Positions 27,365 through 36,604 of a stretch of DNA of 64,000 bases are shown here, piece by piece (the stretch's first letter is position 1; every line of letters starts with the position of its first letter). Source of the stretch: Bradyrhizobium jicamae (GTDB lineage: Bacteria > Pseudomonadota > Alphaproteobacteria > Rhizobiales > Xanthobacteraceae); assembly GCF_001440395.1 (NCBI RefSeq), contig NZ_LLXZ01000197.1:1-64000 (forward strand), read 5' to 3'. A program made the position numbers and the translations under genes. The notes beneath the pieces were generated by a model. The model did no database searches and was not told the origin of the DNA. It was given only the letters and a program-made list of their open reading frames with translations.

Positions 27365-27763
27365 ATGCGGATCATGTACATCGTCACGTCCTCGCAGCCC
27401 GACAGGGGGCCGACCCCGGCCTTGATGGAGGCAATGGGCAAGCTCGCCGACCGGGAAATCAAGGCCGGGCGGATGCTCGACAGCGGCGGGTTGATGCCGA
27501 TCGCCGTGGCCGGCGCACAGGTCAGGATAACGGACGGCAAGCTCGGCGTGATCGACGGGCCGTTCGTCGAGACCAAGGAACTGATCGGCGGTTACGCCAT
27601 CTTCGAACACCGGGACATGGAAGAGGCGATGGCGGGCGCAAGGGAGTTCATGCAGCTCCACCTCGATCACATGCCGGGCTGGGACGGCACCTGCGAGGTT
27701 CGCGTAATGGCGACACCGGGCGTGGATGGTGCCTGCGATGTCGGCGTGCGTGCCCACGCATGA
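27365..27763 (+). CDS. YCII-domain (DGPF) protein
   Basis: 132 residues of the YCII-related/DGPF family: MRIMYIVTSSQ, the KLGVIDGPFVETKELIGGYAIF core and the ferredoxin-like fold pattern. A GGGAG site precedes the ATG at 27365. DGPF proteins sit next to ECF42 sigma genes across bacteria and are their usual targets; the biochemical role is unclear. The stop overlaps the possible start region of the sigma gene. Confidence 0.85.
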   Translation: MRIMYIVTSSQPDRGPTPALMEAMGKLADREIKAGRMLDSGGLMPIAVAGAQVRITDGKLGVIDGPFVETKELIGGYAIFEHRDMEEAMAGAREFMQLHLDHMPGWDGTCEVRVMATPGVDGACDVGVRAHA

Positions 27764-27794
27764 TGCTAACGATCGGCGGACATCGTCGGCGGCG

Positions 27795-29084
27795 ATGATT
27801 GCCGCCGACGTCAATCGCACCATTCTGGCGGTCTGGCGCATCGAACAGCCGCGCCTGATCACGGGCCTGTCCCGGATGCTGCGCGATGTGACGCTGGCCG
27901 AGGACCTGACGCAGGAAGCGCTGGTGGCGGCGCTCGAACATTGGCCTGTCACCGGCGTGCCGGACAAGCCCGGCGCGTGGCTGATGGCGACCGCCAAACG
28001 CCGCGCGCTCGACGATCTGCGCCGCCGCCGCATGCTCGCGCGCAAGCACGAGATGCTGACGCGCGAGCAGGAGCAGGAGCAACAGGCGATGCCCGATCCG
28101 GACGCCGCCCTCGATGACGATATCGGCGACGAGCTGCTGCGGCTGATTTTCACCGCCTGTCATCCGAAACTGTCGCGCGAAGCCCGCGCGGCGCTGGCGC
28201 TCAGGATGATCTGCGGCTTGACCACGGAAGAGATCGCGCGCGCCTTCCTGCAGCCGGAGGCGACGATTGCCCAGCGTATCGTGCGCGCCAAGCGCACGCT
28301 GTCGGAATCCGGGCTTACTTACGAAACCCCGCGCGGCGCGGAGGTTTCGGAGCGGCTCGCTTCGGTGCTGGAGGTCGTCTATCTCATCTTCAATGAAGGT
28401 TATGCGGCAGCGCGTGGCGACGAATGGCTACGGCCGCAGCTCTGCAACGACGCGCTGCGCATGGGCCGGGTGCTGACGCTGGTGGCGCCGCAGGAGGCCG
28501 AAGCCCACGGCCTGCTGGCGCTGATGGAGCTGAACGCGTCGCGCATCGCGGCGCGCACGGATGCAGCCGGCGATCCGATCCTGCTGATGGACCAGAACCG
28601 CGCGCGGTGGGACCGGCTTCAGATCCGCCGCGGGTTGCTGGCATTGGCGCGGGCGCACGGCCTCGGCGGCGGGCAGGGTTTCTACACGCTGCAAGCGGCG
28701 ATCGTCGCCTGTCACGCCAGCGCCGGGACGCCTGCCGACACCGACTGGCCGCGCATCGCGAAACTCTATGCCGAACTTGCCGCACTGGTGCGTTCGCCCG
28801 TCATCGAGCTCAACCGCGCCGTGGCAGTCGGTATGGCCGAGGGACCGGCGGCCGCGCTTGTCATTGTCGATCAGTTGGCTCACGAGCCTGCGCTAAAAAA
28901 CTATCATCTGCTGGGCAGTGTCCGCGGCGATCTGCTCTACAAGCTCGGCCGCTTTGCCGAAGCGCGCGCAGCATTCGAGGTTGCCGTGAAGCTCGCCGGC
29001 AACAAGCGCGAGCGGGAATTGATGATGCGGCGCGCAGATGAAGCACGCGATGCAGCTCGCAATCGTTCGCTGATTTCTGAATGA
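27795..29084 (+). CDS. RNA polymerase sigma factor, ECF42 family
   Basis: About 429 residues from ATG 27795 (in-frame ATGs at 27726 and 27738 are alternatives). Sigma-2 (VWRIEQPRLITGLSRMLRD, DLTQEALVAALEHW) and sigma-4 (LTTEEIARAFLQPEATIAQRIVRAKRTL) are followed by a ~230-residue TPR-like C-terminal extension, the hallmark of ECF42. This group usually lacks an anti-sigma factor and is thought to be controlled through its extension. It forms a pair with the DGPF gene just upstream. Confidence 0.88.
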   Translation: MIAADVNRTILAVWRIEQPRLITGLSRMLRDVTLAEDLTQEALVAALEHWPVTGVPDKPGAWLMATAKRRALDDLRRRRMLARKHEMLTREQEQEQQAMPDPDAALDDDIGDELLRLIFTACHPKLSREARAALALRMICGLTTEEIARAFLQPEATIAQRIVRAKRTLSESGLTYETPRGAEVSERLASVLEVVYLIFNEGYAAARGDEWLRPQLCNDALRMGRVLTLVAPQEAEAHGLLALMELNASRIAARTDAAGDPILLMDQNRARWDRLQIRRGLLALARAHGLGGGQGFYTLQAAIVACHASAGTPADTDWPRIAKLYAELAALVRSPVIELNRAVAVGMAEGPAAALVIVDQLAHEPALKNYHLLGSVRGDLLYKLGRFAEARAAFEVAVKLAGNKRERELMMRRADEARDAARNRSLISE

Positions 29085-29294
29085 GCGAGGAATCTCGCGC
29101 ACGCTAGAATTGCCGAATCCGCTGCAAATAAAGCCCTCTCGCTGCTCGTAGTACTACGGGCTTCGGAGTTCTGATTCCGAACACAGTGATTAACCAATCA
29201 GCACTATCGTCACTGCGACTCATTGTTTGATTTTTGGATTCGCCTTTCGGTCACGCGGTTCGGCGGCCCTTGGCGCTAGTTTCGAGGACGCGGC

Positions 29295-30380
29295 ATGCCG
29301 GGACTTTTCCCTCGTCGATCAAACCTGTTCGGGACCGTCGTGGTTGCCGCCAGCATCGGGGCCATCAGCTTCGCCAGCATCGGCCTCGGCGCCGTCGTTG
29401 TCGGCGAGACGCGCCGCATCGATCTCGGCTCGAAGGCTGCGCCCGGGATCGATTCGATCAAGTCGCAATACAAGCGGCCGGCAACGATCCCGTTCCCGAA
29501 GGAAAATCCCTACACGCCGGAAAAGGCTGCGCTCGGCAAGAAGCTGTATTTCGATACCCGACTCTCGGTCTCGATGGCGCAATCCTGCGCGAGTTGTCAC
29601 AGCCCGGGCTTCGGTTGGGGCGATGGTCTTGCCGTCGGTGTCGGTCACGGCATGGCCAAGCTCGGTCGTCACTCGCCGACCATCGTCAACGCCGCGTGGG
29701 GCGCCATCTTCATGTGGGACGGCAGGCTCGCCACCCTTGAAGAGCAGGCGCTCGGCCCGATCGAGGCCGCCGGCGAAATGAACATGCCGCTCAATCAGTT
29801 GATGGATCGGCTCGGGTCGATCAGCGAGTACAAGCCGCTGTTCGCCGCCGCCTTTCCCAGTGAGGGCATGAGCGCCAAGACGCTCGCCAAGGCGATCGCC
29901 ACCTATGAACGCACCGTCGTCTCCGAACGAGCGCCGTTCGACGCCTGGATCGAAGGCAACGAGAAGGCGATCTCCGAAGAGGCCAAGCGCGGCTTCGCCG
30001 TCTTCAACGGCAAGGCAATGTGCTCGGCGTGTCATGAAGGCTGGAACTTCACCAACGACGGCTTCCAGGACATCGGCCTGCCGAGCAAGGATATCGGCCG
30101 CGGCGAGTTCGTGCCCGGCGTGGTCAAGATGCAGCATGCCTTCAAGACGCCGGGCCTGCGCGAGATCGAGCGCCGCAGCCCCTACATGCACGACGGATCG
30201 CTCGACACGCTGGAAGCCGTGGTCGAGCATTACGACCATGGCGGCGTCGACCGTCCCAGCCGCTCCGACCTGATGAAACCGCTGGGCCTCTCCGCTCAGG
30301 AAAAGGCCGATCTGGTCGCCTTCATGAAGACGCTCACCAGTAACCTCAGTCCGACCGCCGTGCCGGTCCTGCCCCGCTGA
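29295..30380 (+). CDS. Dihaem cytochrome c peroxidase (CcpA/MauG family)
   Basis: 361 residues with an N-terminal anchor or signal segment and two haem-c motifs, CASCH (98-102) and CSACH (243-247). The neighbourhood of the first haem (FDTRLSVSMAQSCASCHSPG) and the YMHDGSLDTLEAVVEHYD region are typical of bacterial peroxidases, which reduce H2O2 in the periplasm. The electron donor is normally a small cytochrome or cupredoxin, and a cupredoxin gene lies 30 bases downstream. It opens a three-gene operon that ends in a chemoreceptor. Confidence 0.9.
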   Translation: MPGLFPRRSNLFGTVVVAASIGAISFASIGLGAVVVGETRRIDLGSKAAPGIDSIKSQYKRPATIPFPKENPYTPEKAALGKKLYFDTRLSVSMAQSCASCHSPGFGWGDGLAVGVGHGMAKLGRHSPTIVNAAWGAIFMWDGRLATLEEQALGPIEAAGEMNMPLNQLMDRLGSISEYKPLFAAAFPSEGMSAKTLAKAIATYERTVVSERAPFDAWIEGNEKAISEEAKRGFAVFNGKAMCSACHEGWNFTNDGFQDIGLPSKDIGRGEFVPGVVKMQHAFKTPGLREIERRSPYMHDGSLDTLEAVVEHYDHGGVDRPSRSDLMKPLGLSAQEKADLVAFMKTLTSNLSPTAVPVLPR

Positions 30381-30410
30381 TCTCAACCACTCCGTTCCAG
30401 GGAAAATTCC

Positions 30411-30731
30411 ATGCACAAGACTATCGCCTTCGCTCTCGTCGTCCTCACCGGCTTTTCGGCTGGCGCGCTCGCCGCCAACCAGATGGTCTACCAGAAGGGA
30501 AGGGTGTTCTCTTCCGAGAACGTCTCCATCAAGAAGGGTGACGCGCTGACCTTCGTCAACGACGACAGCATTCCCCACAACCTGATGTCGGCCACCAAGG
30601 GCAGCGAATTCAACCTCGGCTCGCAGGCGCCCGGCACGTCGACGGACGTCACCTTCAAGGAAGCCGGCGACATTCAGGTGATCTGCGCGATCCATCCGCG
30701 GATGAAGATGATGGTGAAGGTTACGGACTAA
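30411..30731 (+). CDS. Periplasmic cupredoxin (type 1 copper protein)
   Basis: 106 residues with a signal peptide ending GALAA. The type 1 copper ligands are H56 (SIPHNL), C92, H95 and M98 (VICAIHPRMKM), an amicyanin/pseudoazurin-like arrangement with a short C-x2-H-x2-M loop. Placed between the peroxidase and the chemoreceptor, it is the likely electron carrier to the peroxidase. The ATG at 30411 follows GGGAAAATTCC. Confidence 0.9.
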   Translation: MHKTIAFALVVLTGFSAGALAANQMVYQKGRVFSSENVSIKKGDALTFVNDDSIPHNLMSATKGSEFNLGSQAPGTSTDVTFKEAGDIQVICAIHPRMKMMVKVTD

Positions 30732-30760
30732 TCGCGCCAACGCCGCGCCGGAGATTTCTG

Positions 30761-32419
30761 ATGTCGATCCGCTACAAGATTTTCGGCGCCTTCAGCGTTG
30801 TCATCCTGCTCGCCTGCGGGCTCGCATTCTACGGCATCCAGGGTATCTCCACCGCGGGCGACCTGGTGGTGCGGCTTTATGACGGCCCGCTGATGGGGAT
30901 CAATCACGCGCGCTCGGCGCATGCAGGGCTGAACGAGGCGCGTCTCATCATGCAGCGCAGCCTGACCGAGGGGACGACGAGCGAAGCCGTGGCCCGCTAC
31001 GAAAAGCTGGTTCGCAACATTTCCGAAGATCTCAACGTGGTCCGGGACCGGGTCCACAGCGCAAACGCCAAGGCTGCCCGCGAGAAGGCCGAAGCCAGCC
31101 TCCGCGGCTGGTCGAATGCCGGATTGAAAATCCTCAAGCCGGCGCCCGGCGGTCTGACCGAGATCCCCACGATCTTCGCGCTGACGCAGCAGGGTGACGA
31201 GGCTGTTGCGGCACTCGACGATCTCGTGGAACTGGTGGCGGCCTATGGCTTCGACTATCGGACCGAGGCGGAGGCGTCGGTCACCGCCGCACGCAGCGCC
31301 ATGTTAGGCATCGCTGTGGGGACCGCGCTGGTCGGATTCTTGATCGCCATGGCCTTTGCCTATTCGCTCAGCAAGCCGATCTCGGCCGCGGTGCGCGTTG
31401 CCGAACGCGTGGCGGCCGGCAATTTCGCCGACGATATCGCGGTCCGGCGACGGGACGAACTGGGCCGGCTTCTCAAATCGCTTGCCGTGATGCAGGCGAG
31501 CCTGAAGGCCCGCGCCGATCAGGACCTGGCGCTGATGTCCTCCAAGGACGAGACGCATGCGCAACAGGTCAACCGGCGTCAGCGCATCGAGGCCGAGATA
31601 GAAGCCTTCCGTTCCACCTTCACCGCGGCGCTCGCCAACACCGACCGGATGACGGGCGAGTTGACGAACACCGCGCAAACCCTTTCCTCAATCGCGCACG
31701 CCGCGGGCAAGCAGTCGGTCGAGACGGCCTCCACCGCCGGCCAGACTTCGGCCAACGTTCAGACGGTAGCAAGCGCCGCGAGCCAGCTCGGCGATTCCGT
31801 GCAGGCGATCAAGACGCAGGTCAATGACGCTACCATGATCGTGCAGCGCGCCTCCGGCATGGCCGGGACGGCCAACGATACGATCCGGGCGCTGGCCAGC
31901 TCCACGCAACATATCGATGAGGTCGTGGGCTTCATCCGCAACATCGCCGGCCAGACCAACCTGCTGGCGCTCAACGCTACGATCGAGGCGGCACGCGCCG
32001 GCGAGGCTGGCCGCGGATTTGCGGTGGTCGCCTCGGAAGTCAAGGCGCTCGCCACCCAGACCGCGAAGGCGACCGAGGATATCTCCTCGCAGATCGCCGA
32101 GGTGCAATCGGCGACCAAGCAGGCGGTCGACAATGTCGGCGCCATTGCGTCGATCATGGACGAGATCGATCGCTTCACCGCGGCGATCGCCGATGCCGTC
32201 AGCCAGCAGAATGCAGCGACGAACGAAATATCGCGGAGCATCGGGCACGCCGCCGCCGGAACGGAAAGCGTTGCCCGAAGCATTGCCGGAACGGCCACCG
32301 CGACCGAGAACACCAATCGTTCCGCCGATCTGGTGCTGGCGACCGCGCGCGACCTCTCGGTTCAGGCAACCGATCTGCGCGCGTCCGTCGATCGCTTCCT
32401 CTCGAACGTCGCCGCGTAA
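30761..32419 (+). CDS. Methyl-accepting chemotaxis protein
   Basis: 552 residues: TM1 (~7-29), a ~155-residue periplasmic four-helix-bundle-like sensor, TM2 (~184-206), HAMP (~207-260) and a cytoplasmic signalling domain with the hairpin tip (IRNIAGQTNLLALNATIEAARAGEAGRGFAVVASEVKALA). It lies 29 bases after the cupredoxin, in the same operon as a periplasmic peroxidase. That position suggests it senses peroxide, redox state or a peroxidase substrate; no haem or PAS motif is present in the receptor itself. Confidence 0.92.
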   Translation: MSIRYKIFGAFSVVILLACGLAFYGIQGISTAGDLVVRLYDGPLMGINHARSAHAGLNEARLIMQRSLTEGTTSEAVARYEKLVRNISEDLNVVRDRVHSANAKAAREKAEASLRGWSNAGLKILKPAPGGLTEIPTIFALTQQGDEAVAALDDLVELVAAYGFDYRTEAEASVTAARSAMLGIAVGTALVGFLIAMAFAYSLSKPISAAVRVAERVAAGNFADDIAVRRRDELGRLLKSLAVMQASLKARADQDLALMSSKDETHAQQVNRRQRIEAEIEAFRSTFTAALANTDRMTGELTNTAQTLSSIAHAAGKQSVETASTAGQTSANVQTVASAASQLGDSVQAIKTQVNDATMIVQRASGMAGTANDTIRALASSTQHIDEVVGFIRNIAGQTNLLALNATIEAARAGEAGRGFAVVASEVKALATQTAKATEDISSQIAEVQSATKQAVDNVGAIASIMDEIDRFTAAIADAVSQQNAATNEISRSIGHAAAGTESVARSIAGTATATENTNRSADLVLATARDLSVQATDLRASVDRFLSNVAA

Positions 32420-32443
32420 CGCCGGTCCGGCGTCCGCCCAACG

Positions 32444-32755
32444 TCAGATGAAGCGGAACTGCGAACGCTCGCGTTTGGCGAGTTTCGGGATAGCCTGCCC
32501 GAGGATGATGTTCTTGAAGTGATCGGTCTCTTGATGCTCGGCGAAGGCCGCTTCACCGGCGAACACTTCGTAGAAGAAGAATTCTCGCGGCTTTGCGATG
32601 TTCTGATGAATCTGGAACTCCCTGACGCCGGGCTCGCGCTGCGCCTGCGGCAGGAAATCCTTGAGAAGCCCGGCGACGACAGCTTCCTCGCCCGAATTGA
32701 CTTCCCAGAATGCGGTGACGACCAGCTTCTGGTTTGCGTTGTTGGTGGTGGTCAT
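32444..32755 (-). CDS. Antibiotic-biosynthesis-monooxygenase (ABM) domain protein
   Basis: 103 residues, the size of YgiN-like putative quinol monooxygenases. LVVTAFWEVNSGEEAVVAGLL starts the ferredoxin-like fold, and REFQIHQNIAKPREFFFYEVF with FAEHQETDHFK completes the motif. It may oxidise quinols or small phenols without cofactor; the substrate is unproven. AGGAGA precedes the ATG at 32755. Convergent with the chemoreceptor gene. Confidence 0.85.
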   Translation of the reverse strand: MTTTNNANQKLVVTAFWEVNSGEEAVVAGLLKDFLPQAQREPGVREFQIHQNIAKPREFFFYEVFAGEAAFAEHQETDHFKNIILGQAIPKLAKRERSQFRFI

Positions 32756-32918
32756 GGCGTTCTCCTGTGAAACGGCCGGCTCTGAGCCGGCGAGCCAGCT
32801 CAGCATGGCCGATTTCGCGACAAGAATGCTTCGACATCAGACGAACTATGGTATCCATGTCGAGGCTGGAACCTGTCGGCTGATGCGCGCGTTGCTCCGG
32901 CGATTATTGGAGATCCGC

Positions 32919-33296
32919 ATGGCGAAAAAGACCGTGCTCGCGATCGGCATCGAGCCTTCCTTCGTCGACTTCAGCGCCTTCCCCGGGCTCACGGCCGAAC
33001 TGGTGATGAGCTACATCGCGGCGCAGATCGAGCGGCTTCGCGCGACGGGGTTTGAGGCCGATAGCTGCCTGATCGATCTCGGCGATACCGCCGAAGCCGT
33101 CGTGGCGGCGGCGCTGGGCGCCAAACACTACGACTGCGTGGTGATCGGCGCCGGCCTGCGCGAGCCGCGGGAGCGGCTGCATTTGTTCGAGCGGATCATC
33201 AATCTGGTTCACCTTGCCGCGCCGCAAAGCAGGATCTGCTTCAACACCACGCCGGCCGACACGACGGACGCCGTGCAGCGGTGGATCGCGCCGTGA
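32919..33296 (+). CDS. Hypothetical protein, 125 aa
   Basis: Starts MAKKTVLAIGIEPSFVDFS with a GGAG site 7 bases before the ATG. It alternates strands and helices (VLAIGIEP, DSCLID, YDCVVIGAGLREPRERLHLF), suggesting a Rossmann-like or response-regulator-like fold, but no catalytic motif is evident. No signal peptide. It is divergent from the ABM gene with 163 bases between. Function unknown. Confidence 0.75.
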   Translation: MAKKTVLAIGIEPSFVDFSAFPGLTAELVMSYIAAQIERLRATGFEADSCLIDLGDTAEAVVAAALGAKHYDCVVIGAGLREPRERLHLFERIINLVHLAAPQSRICFNTTPADTTDAVQRWIAP

Positions 33297-33311
33297 GCGC
33301 GGCAGCGCTCA
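33294..33311. terminator. Short hairpin overlapping the stop codon
   Basis: TGAGCGC (33294-33300) pairs with GCGCTCA (33305-33311) across a GGCA loop; the stem contains the TGA of the 125-aa gene. It lies between convergent genes. No T-tract follows. Confidence 0.35.
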
Positions 33312-33342
33312 AGTCGTGCGGAAGGAGCCGGGCAGGCCCGTT

Positions 33343-34026
33343 TCACGCAACTGGAAGCGATCCGCGCTGACGGACGATCCTCCATATCCAGCCTAGGGCG
33401 GCAAGCGCGAGCCCGGCATACGTTGCCCATGCCTGCGGCTCTCCCATGGTCTGCAAAGTCAGGCCGCTCAGGAGGCACCAGAGCACGGGGATCGGCAGCA
33501 GCCATGGCACAAGCCTGCCGCGGGCGAGGAGCAGAACGCCGAGCGTCCCAATCACCGTAGGATCCGGCGCGATGCCGAAGACTTCCGACGAGGCCCAGCC
33601 GCGTCCCTGCAGCGGGGCAAGCAGCGGCTGTCCGAGAAGTGCGAAGCCTAGGATGAGATATGCAATCCAATCGCCAGGCCGGCGTTTCTCGAAGGCGAGG
33701 GCGCCAGACAGGGCTGCGATGAGAAGCAACGTGCCTTCAACGAAAAAAGCCGGCGCGATATAGGCGGCAACCCAGTTGATGGTGGTGTAGCGGTTCCACA
33801 GGAAGGACCAGCCGACGAAAATCCAAAGCATTGCGAGGATAGATGCGACCCAGCGCGCCGAGCTTCCCGGCCGCCACGCGATGAGCAGGAGGATGATAAG
33901 GCCGGCGTCGAACGTCACGAAGTGTAGAGGCCAGAGCGCCGCATTGTGCAATTCGAACATGCGCCAGTAGACGCGCGGCGAGAACAGCAGGAAATCCTCC
34001 GCCCGATAGGTCCACCATTCCGACAT
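33343..34026 (-). CDS. DUF6064 family integral membrane protein
   Basis: 227 residues, nearly all hydrophobic helices (about seven), with the opening MSEWWTYRAEDFLLFSPRVY typical of DUF6064. Function unknown. Its ATG overlaps the TGA of the aldo-keto reductase (TGATG), so the two are translationally coupled. Confidence 0.85.
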   Translation of the reverse strand: MSEWWTYRAEDFLLFSPRVYWRMFELHNAALWPLHFVTFDAGLIILLLIAWRPGSSARWVASILAMLWIFVGWSFLWNRYTTINWVAAYIAPAFFVEGTLLLIAALSGALAFEKRRPGDWIAYLILGFALLGQPLLAPLQGRGWASSEVFGIAPDPTVIGTLGVLLLARGRLVPWLLPIPVLWCLLSGLTLQTMGEPQAWATYAGLALAALGWIWRIVRQRGSLPVA

Positions 34027-34946
34027 CAAAGCGCCTTCACGTGAGCGGCGATGCGCTGCCGCATGGCGGTATCAGGCATCGGTCCAGCCGCGGCCGAGAG
34101 GTTTTCACGCACATGGTCGACGCGCGTGGTCGCCGGAATGGCGACGGTGACGGCGGGGTGCGCGAGGATGAATTTCAGCATGAGCTCCGCCCAGCTCGAT
34201 GCGCCGAGTTCGGCCGCCCATTCGGGCAGCGGCTTGTTCTTGAGCCGCTCGGTCAGCGCGCCCTGCCGGAATGGGCGGTTGACGATCACAGCTATGCCGC
34301 GCTCCGACGCCAGCGGCAGCAGCCGCGCCTCCGCCTCGCGGTCGACGACATTGTAGGAGAACTGCACGAAATCGATCGGCTCGCTCCGCATGATCTGCTC
34401 GATCAGATCATGGCGGCGGCCTTCGGACGTGGTGATACCGACATAGCGCACCGTGCCGGACGCCTTCATCTGGAATAGCGTCTGCAGATGCGGCTTCCAG
34501 GTAAGCAGATTGTGAACCTGAACCAGATCGAATTTCGGCACGCCCCAGTAGCGTCGCGATTGCTCGATCTGGGTCGGGCCTGCCGCTGCCGAGGACGTCC
34601 AGACCTTGTCGGCCGAGAACAGCGCTTGAGGTCGCCCGAGCTTTTGCAGGCCGTAGCCGACCACCGGTTGCGACGAGCCATACATCGGGGAGGAGTCGAT
34701 CATGCGGCCGCCCGCCTCGAAGAAGGCGGCCATGACACCGGCGCATTCGTTCCGGAGCGCCGGATCGTCGCCGACGTTGAAGGTGATCCAGGTCCCCAGC
34801 CCGACGATCGGAATCTCCTCGCGACTTGAGGGTATCGGACGGCGGATGAGCCGGCCTTGCTGGGCATGCAGCGAGATTGGCAGGAGTGTCGCGGCGGCGG
34901 TCGCTGCCAGGGAGGCCTGCACGAACGTTCGGCGGGTCGTCCGCAT
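34026..34946 (-). CDS. Tat-exported aldo/keto reductase
   Basis: 306 residues. A twin-arginine signal (RRTFVQASLAATAAATLLPI) is followed by an aldo-keto reductase barrel: GLGTW, an active-site segment around DSSPMYGSSQPVVGYGL, VQVHNLL, GITTSEGRRH and FVQFSYNVVDREAE. Export of an NAD(P)-dependent fold is unusual, but Tat substrates fold before export. The start at 34946 has GGAG 6 bases upstream; the ATG at 34958 lacks one. It heads a two-gene operon with DUF6064. Confidence 0.85.
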   Translation of the reverse strand: MRTTRRTFVQASLAATAAATLLPISLHAQQGRLIRRPIPSSREEIPIVGLGTWITFNVGDDPALRNECAGVMAAFFEAGGRMIDSSPMYGSSQPVVGYGLQKLGRPQALFSADKVWTSSAAAGPTQIEQSRRYWGVPKFDLVQVHNLLTWKPHLQTLFQMKASGTVRYVGITTSEGRRHDLIEQIMRSEPIDFVQFSYNVVDREAEARLLPLASERGIAVIVNRPFRQGALTERLKNKPLPEWAAELGASSWAELMLKFILAHPAVTVAIPATTRVDHVRENLSAAAGPMPDTAMRQRIAAHVKAL

Positions 34947-35146
34947 CCTATGCTCCATTATCGCGGCGGGGAAACTCCCGCGCAAAAGGCGCTGAGTAAC
35001 GGAACGCCGCCGCCAGCTTTGCAATACAGGATTGCAGATCAAGGCACTGGATCAAGTATGTAGTCGCGCACCGCGCTCAATCCAGGATCGACCGCTGACG
35101 TCGCGGGATGAACCGCAGTCTTTCAAACCTGCGCGAGCCGTCGCGC

Positions 35147-35323
35147 CTATTCGTCTTCGTCGGGCTCTCTGACGACCGGCGGCTCGTCGTCCGGCTCGTC
35201 GTCGTTGTCTTCGTCCTCGTCATCATCATCGTCATCGTTGGGGACACGCGGCGGCATCGCGCCGATGATGGTGACGAGTCTCCACTCGGCCCCGGAATGG
35301 TTCTCAGGGATGCGCTGGGTCAT
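35147..35323 (-). CDS. Small protein with a poly-acidic tail
   Basis: 58 residues. The N-terminal half (MTQRIPENHSGAEWRLVTII) is ordinary; the C-terminal half is almost all Asp/Glu (a run of six Asp, then mixed D/E/P). GGGAG stands 7 bases before the ATG at 35323. I recall close relatives in Bradyrhizobium genomes. It may bind cations or mimic nucleic acid; no evidence decides this. Confidence 0.65.
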   Translation of the reverse strand: MTQRIPENHSGAEWRLVTIIGAMPPRVPNDDDDDDEDEDNDDEPDDEPPVVREPDEDE

Positions 35324-35419
35324 GGTCGGCTCCCTTCCAAGTTTCGCGACATCATGCGCGCGGATGTCATGGCGCAAGCGGCCATTGAACCGGATTTGAG
35401 GCTCGCGCTTCGCATGGCC

Positions 35420-36604
35420 TCAATGCGCACTGAAGGTGAGGCCGGCGCGTTCCTTCAGTCGCTTGCGCAACGCCGGACCCATCAGCGCGCCCGGCGTCCA
35501 GGCGCCGCCCTCGCCCTGCACGTCGCGCACGAGGCAGAGAGCGCTCTCGGTGATCATCTTGCTGGTCGAGCCGTAGCCTGGATCGCGGTCGCCCGTGACT
35601 ACCGCCTCAACCCGTCCGCCGTCCGGCAGTTCCCCCACAAAGAGGATGTCGTAAAAACCCTTCTCGCGCACTTCCCGAGTCGGGCCTGCGCCAGATTTGA
35701 GACCGCCGGTCCCGAACATGGAAACCAGCGTGGCGAACGCCTCCGTCGTCACGCCGGCGACTTCCCCGAGTCCTGGCGCGACCATCATCTCGTCATAAAC
35801 GAAGTCCGTGCCGTAGGGATGACCCAGCAGGAAATTGGTGCGGTGCACGTTCTTGGTGTTGACCGGCGCCATTGGAAACGGCACGAGCAACGCGTTCAGG
35901 CTCGGGTCGTATTCGGGGATGAGGCCCGACGGCTGAGACGGCCCGGTGAAGCCCGGCGTCAATGCGAAGGGATCGGCCAGCAACCGGATCAGGGCCGGGT
36001 CGCGCGCGGCGGCGGCCAATGTCGCTTGGGCGCTCGCCGCGGTGCCGCCGGACATCCCGCCTTTGACCTTGCGCAGCCGAGCCTTCACCCGCCGCGCCGG
36101 GCGTCCGAACTTCTCGCGGGCCTTCTCCTGCAACGTGAGCACGCCGAGATCGAACGGGATGGAATCGAAGCCGCACGAGAACACGATGCGCGCGCCGGTC
36201 CGTTTCGCTTCGTCGTGATAGGCGTCGATCATGCGCCGCATCCAGGCTGGTTCGCCGCACAAATCGACATAGCCGGTGCCGGTGGCCGCGCAGGCCGCCA
36301 CAAGCTCGGGACCGTAGCGCTGATAAGGCCCGACCGTCGTGATGATCACGGCTGCACGCTCGCACATCGACCGCAGGCTGGCCGGCTCGGAGGAGTCCGC
36401 CTTCACCAAAGGCAGATCATCCGGTGCCCCGATGTCGGCCCGCACCTTCTCCAGCTTGTCGGTCGAGCGTCCAGCGATCGCCCAGGACGGAGCATCATCG
36501 CCGCGATAGGACGTCGCCAGATATTCGGCGATCAGGCGGCCGGTGTAGCCAGTCGCACCATAGACGATGAGGTCGAGCTCCCGCTTCACGACGTTGTCCT
36601 CCAT
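35420..36604 (-). CDS. Saccharopine-dehydrogenase-like NAD(P)-binding reductase
   Basis: 394 residues. The N-terminal Rossmann motif is VYGATGYTGRLIAEYL, followed by WAIAGRSTDKLEKV and VVACAATGTGYVDLCGEP-type segments. It belongs to the trans-acting enoyl reductase/saccharopine dehydrogenase group, which in actinobacteria reduces polyketide or lipid enoyl thioesters. Substrate unknown here. Transcribed alone. Confidence 0.85.
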   Translation of the reverse strand: MEDNVVKRELDLIVYGATGYTGRLIAEYLATSYRGDDAPSWAIAGRSTDKLEKVRADIGAPDDLPLVKADSSEPASLRSMCERAAVIITTVGPYQRYGPELVAACAATGTGYVDLCGEPAWMRRMIDAYHDEAKRTGARIVFSCGFDSIPFDLGVLTLQEKAREKFGRPARRVKARLRKVKGGMSGGTAASAQATLAAAARDPALIRLLADPFALTPGFTGPSQPSGLIPEYDPSLNALLVPFPMAPVNTKNVHRTNFLLGHPYGTDFVYDEMMVAPGLGEVAGVTTEAFATLVSMFGTGGLKSGAGPTREVREKGFYDILFVGELPDGGRVEAVVTGDRDPGYGSTSKMITESALCLVRDVQGEGGAWTPGALMGPALRKRLKERAGLTFSAH

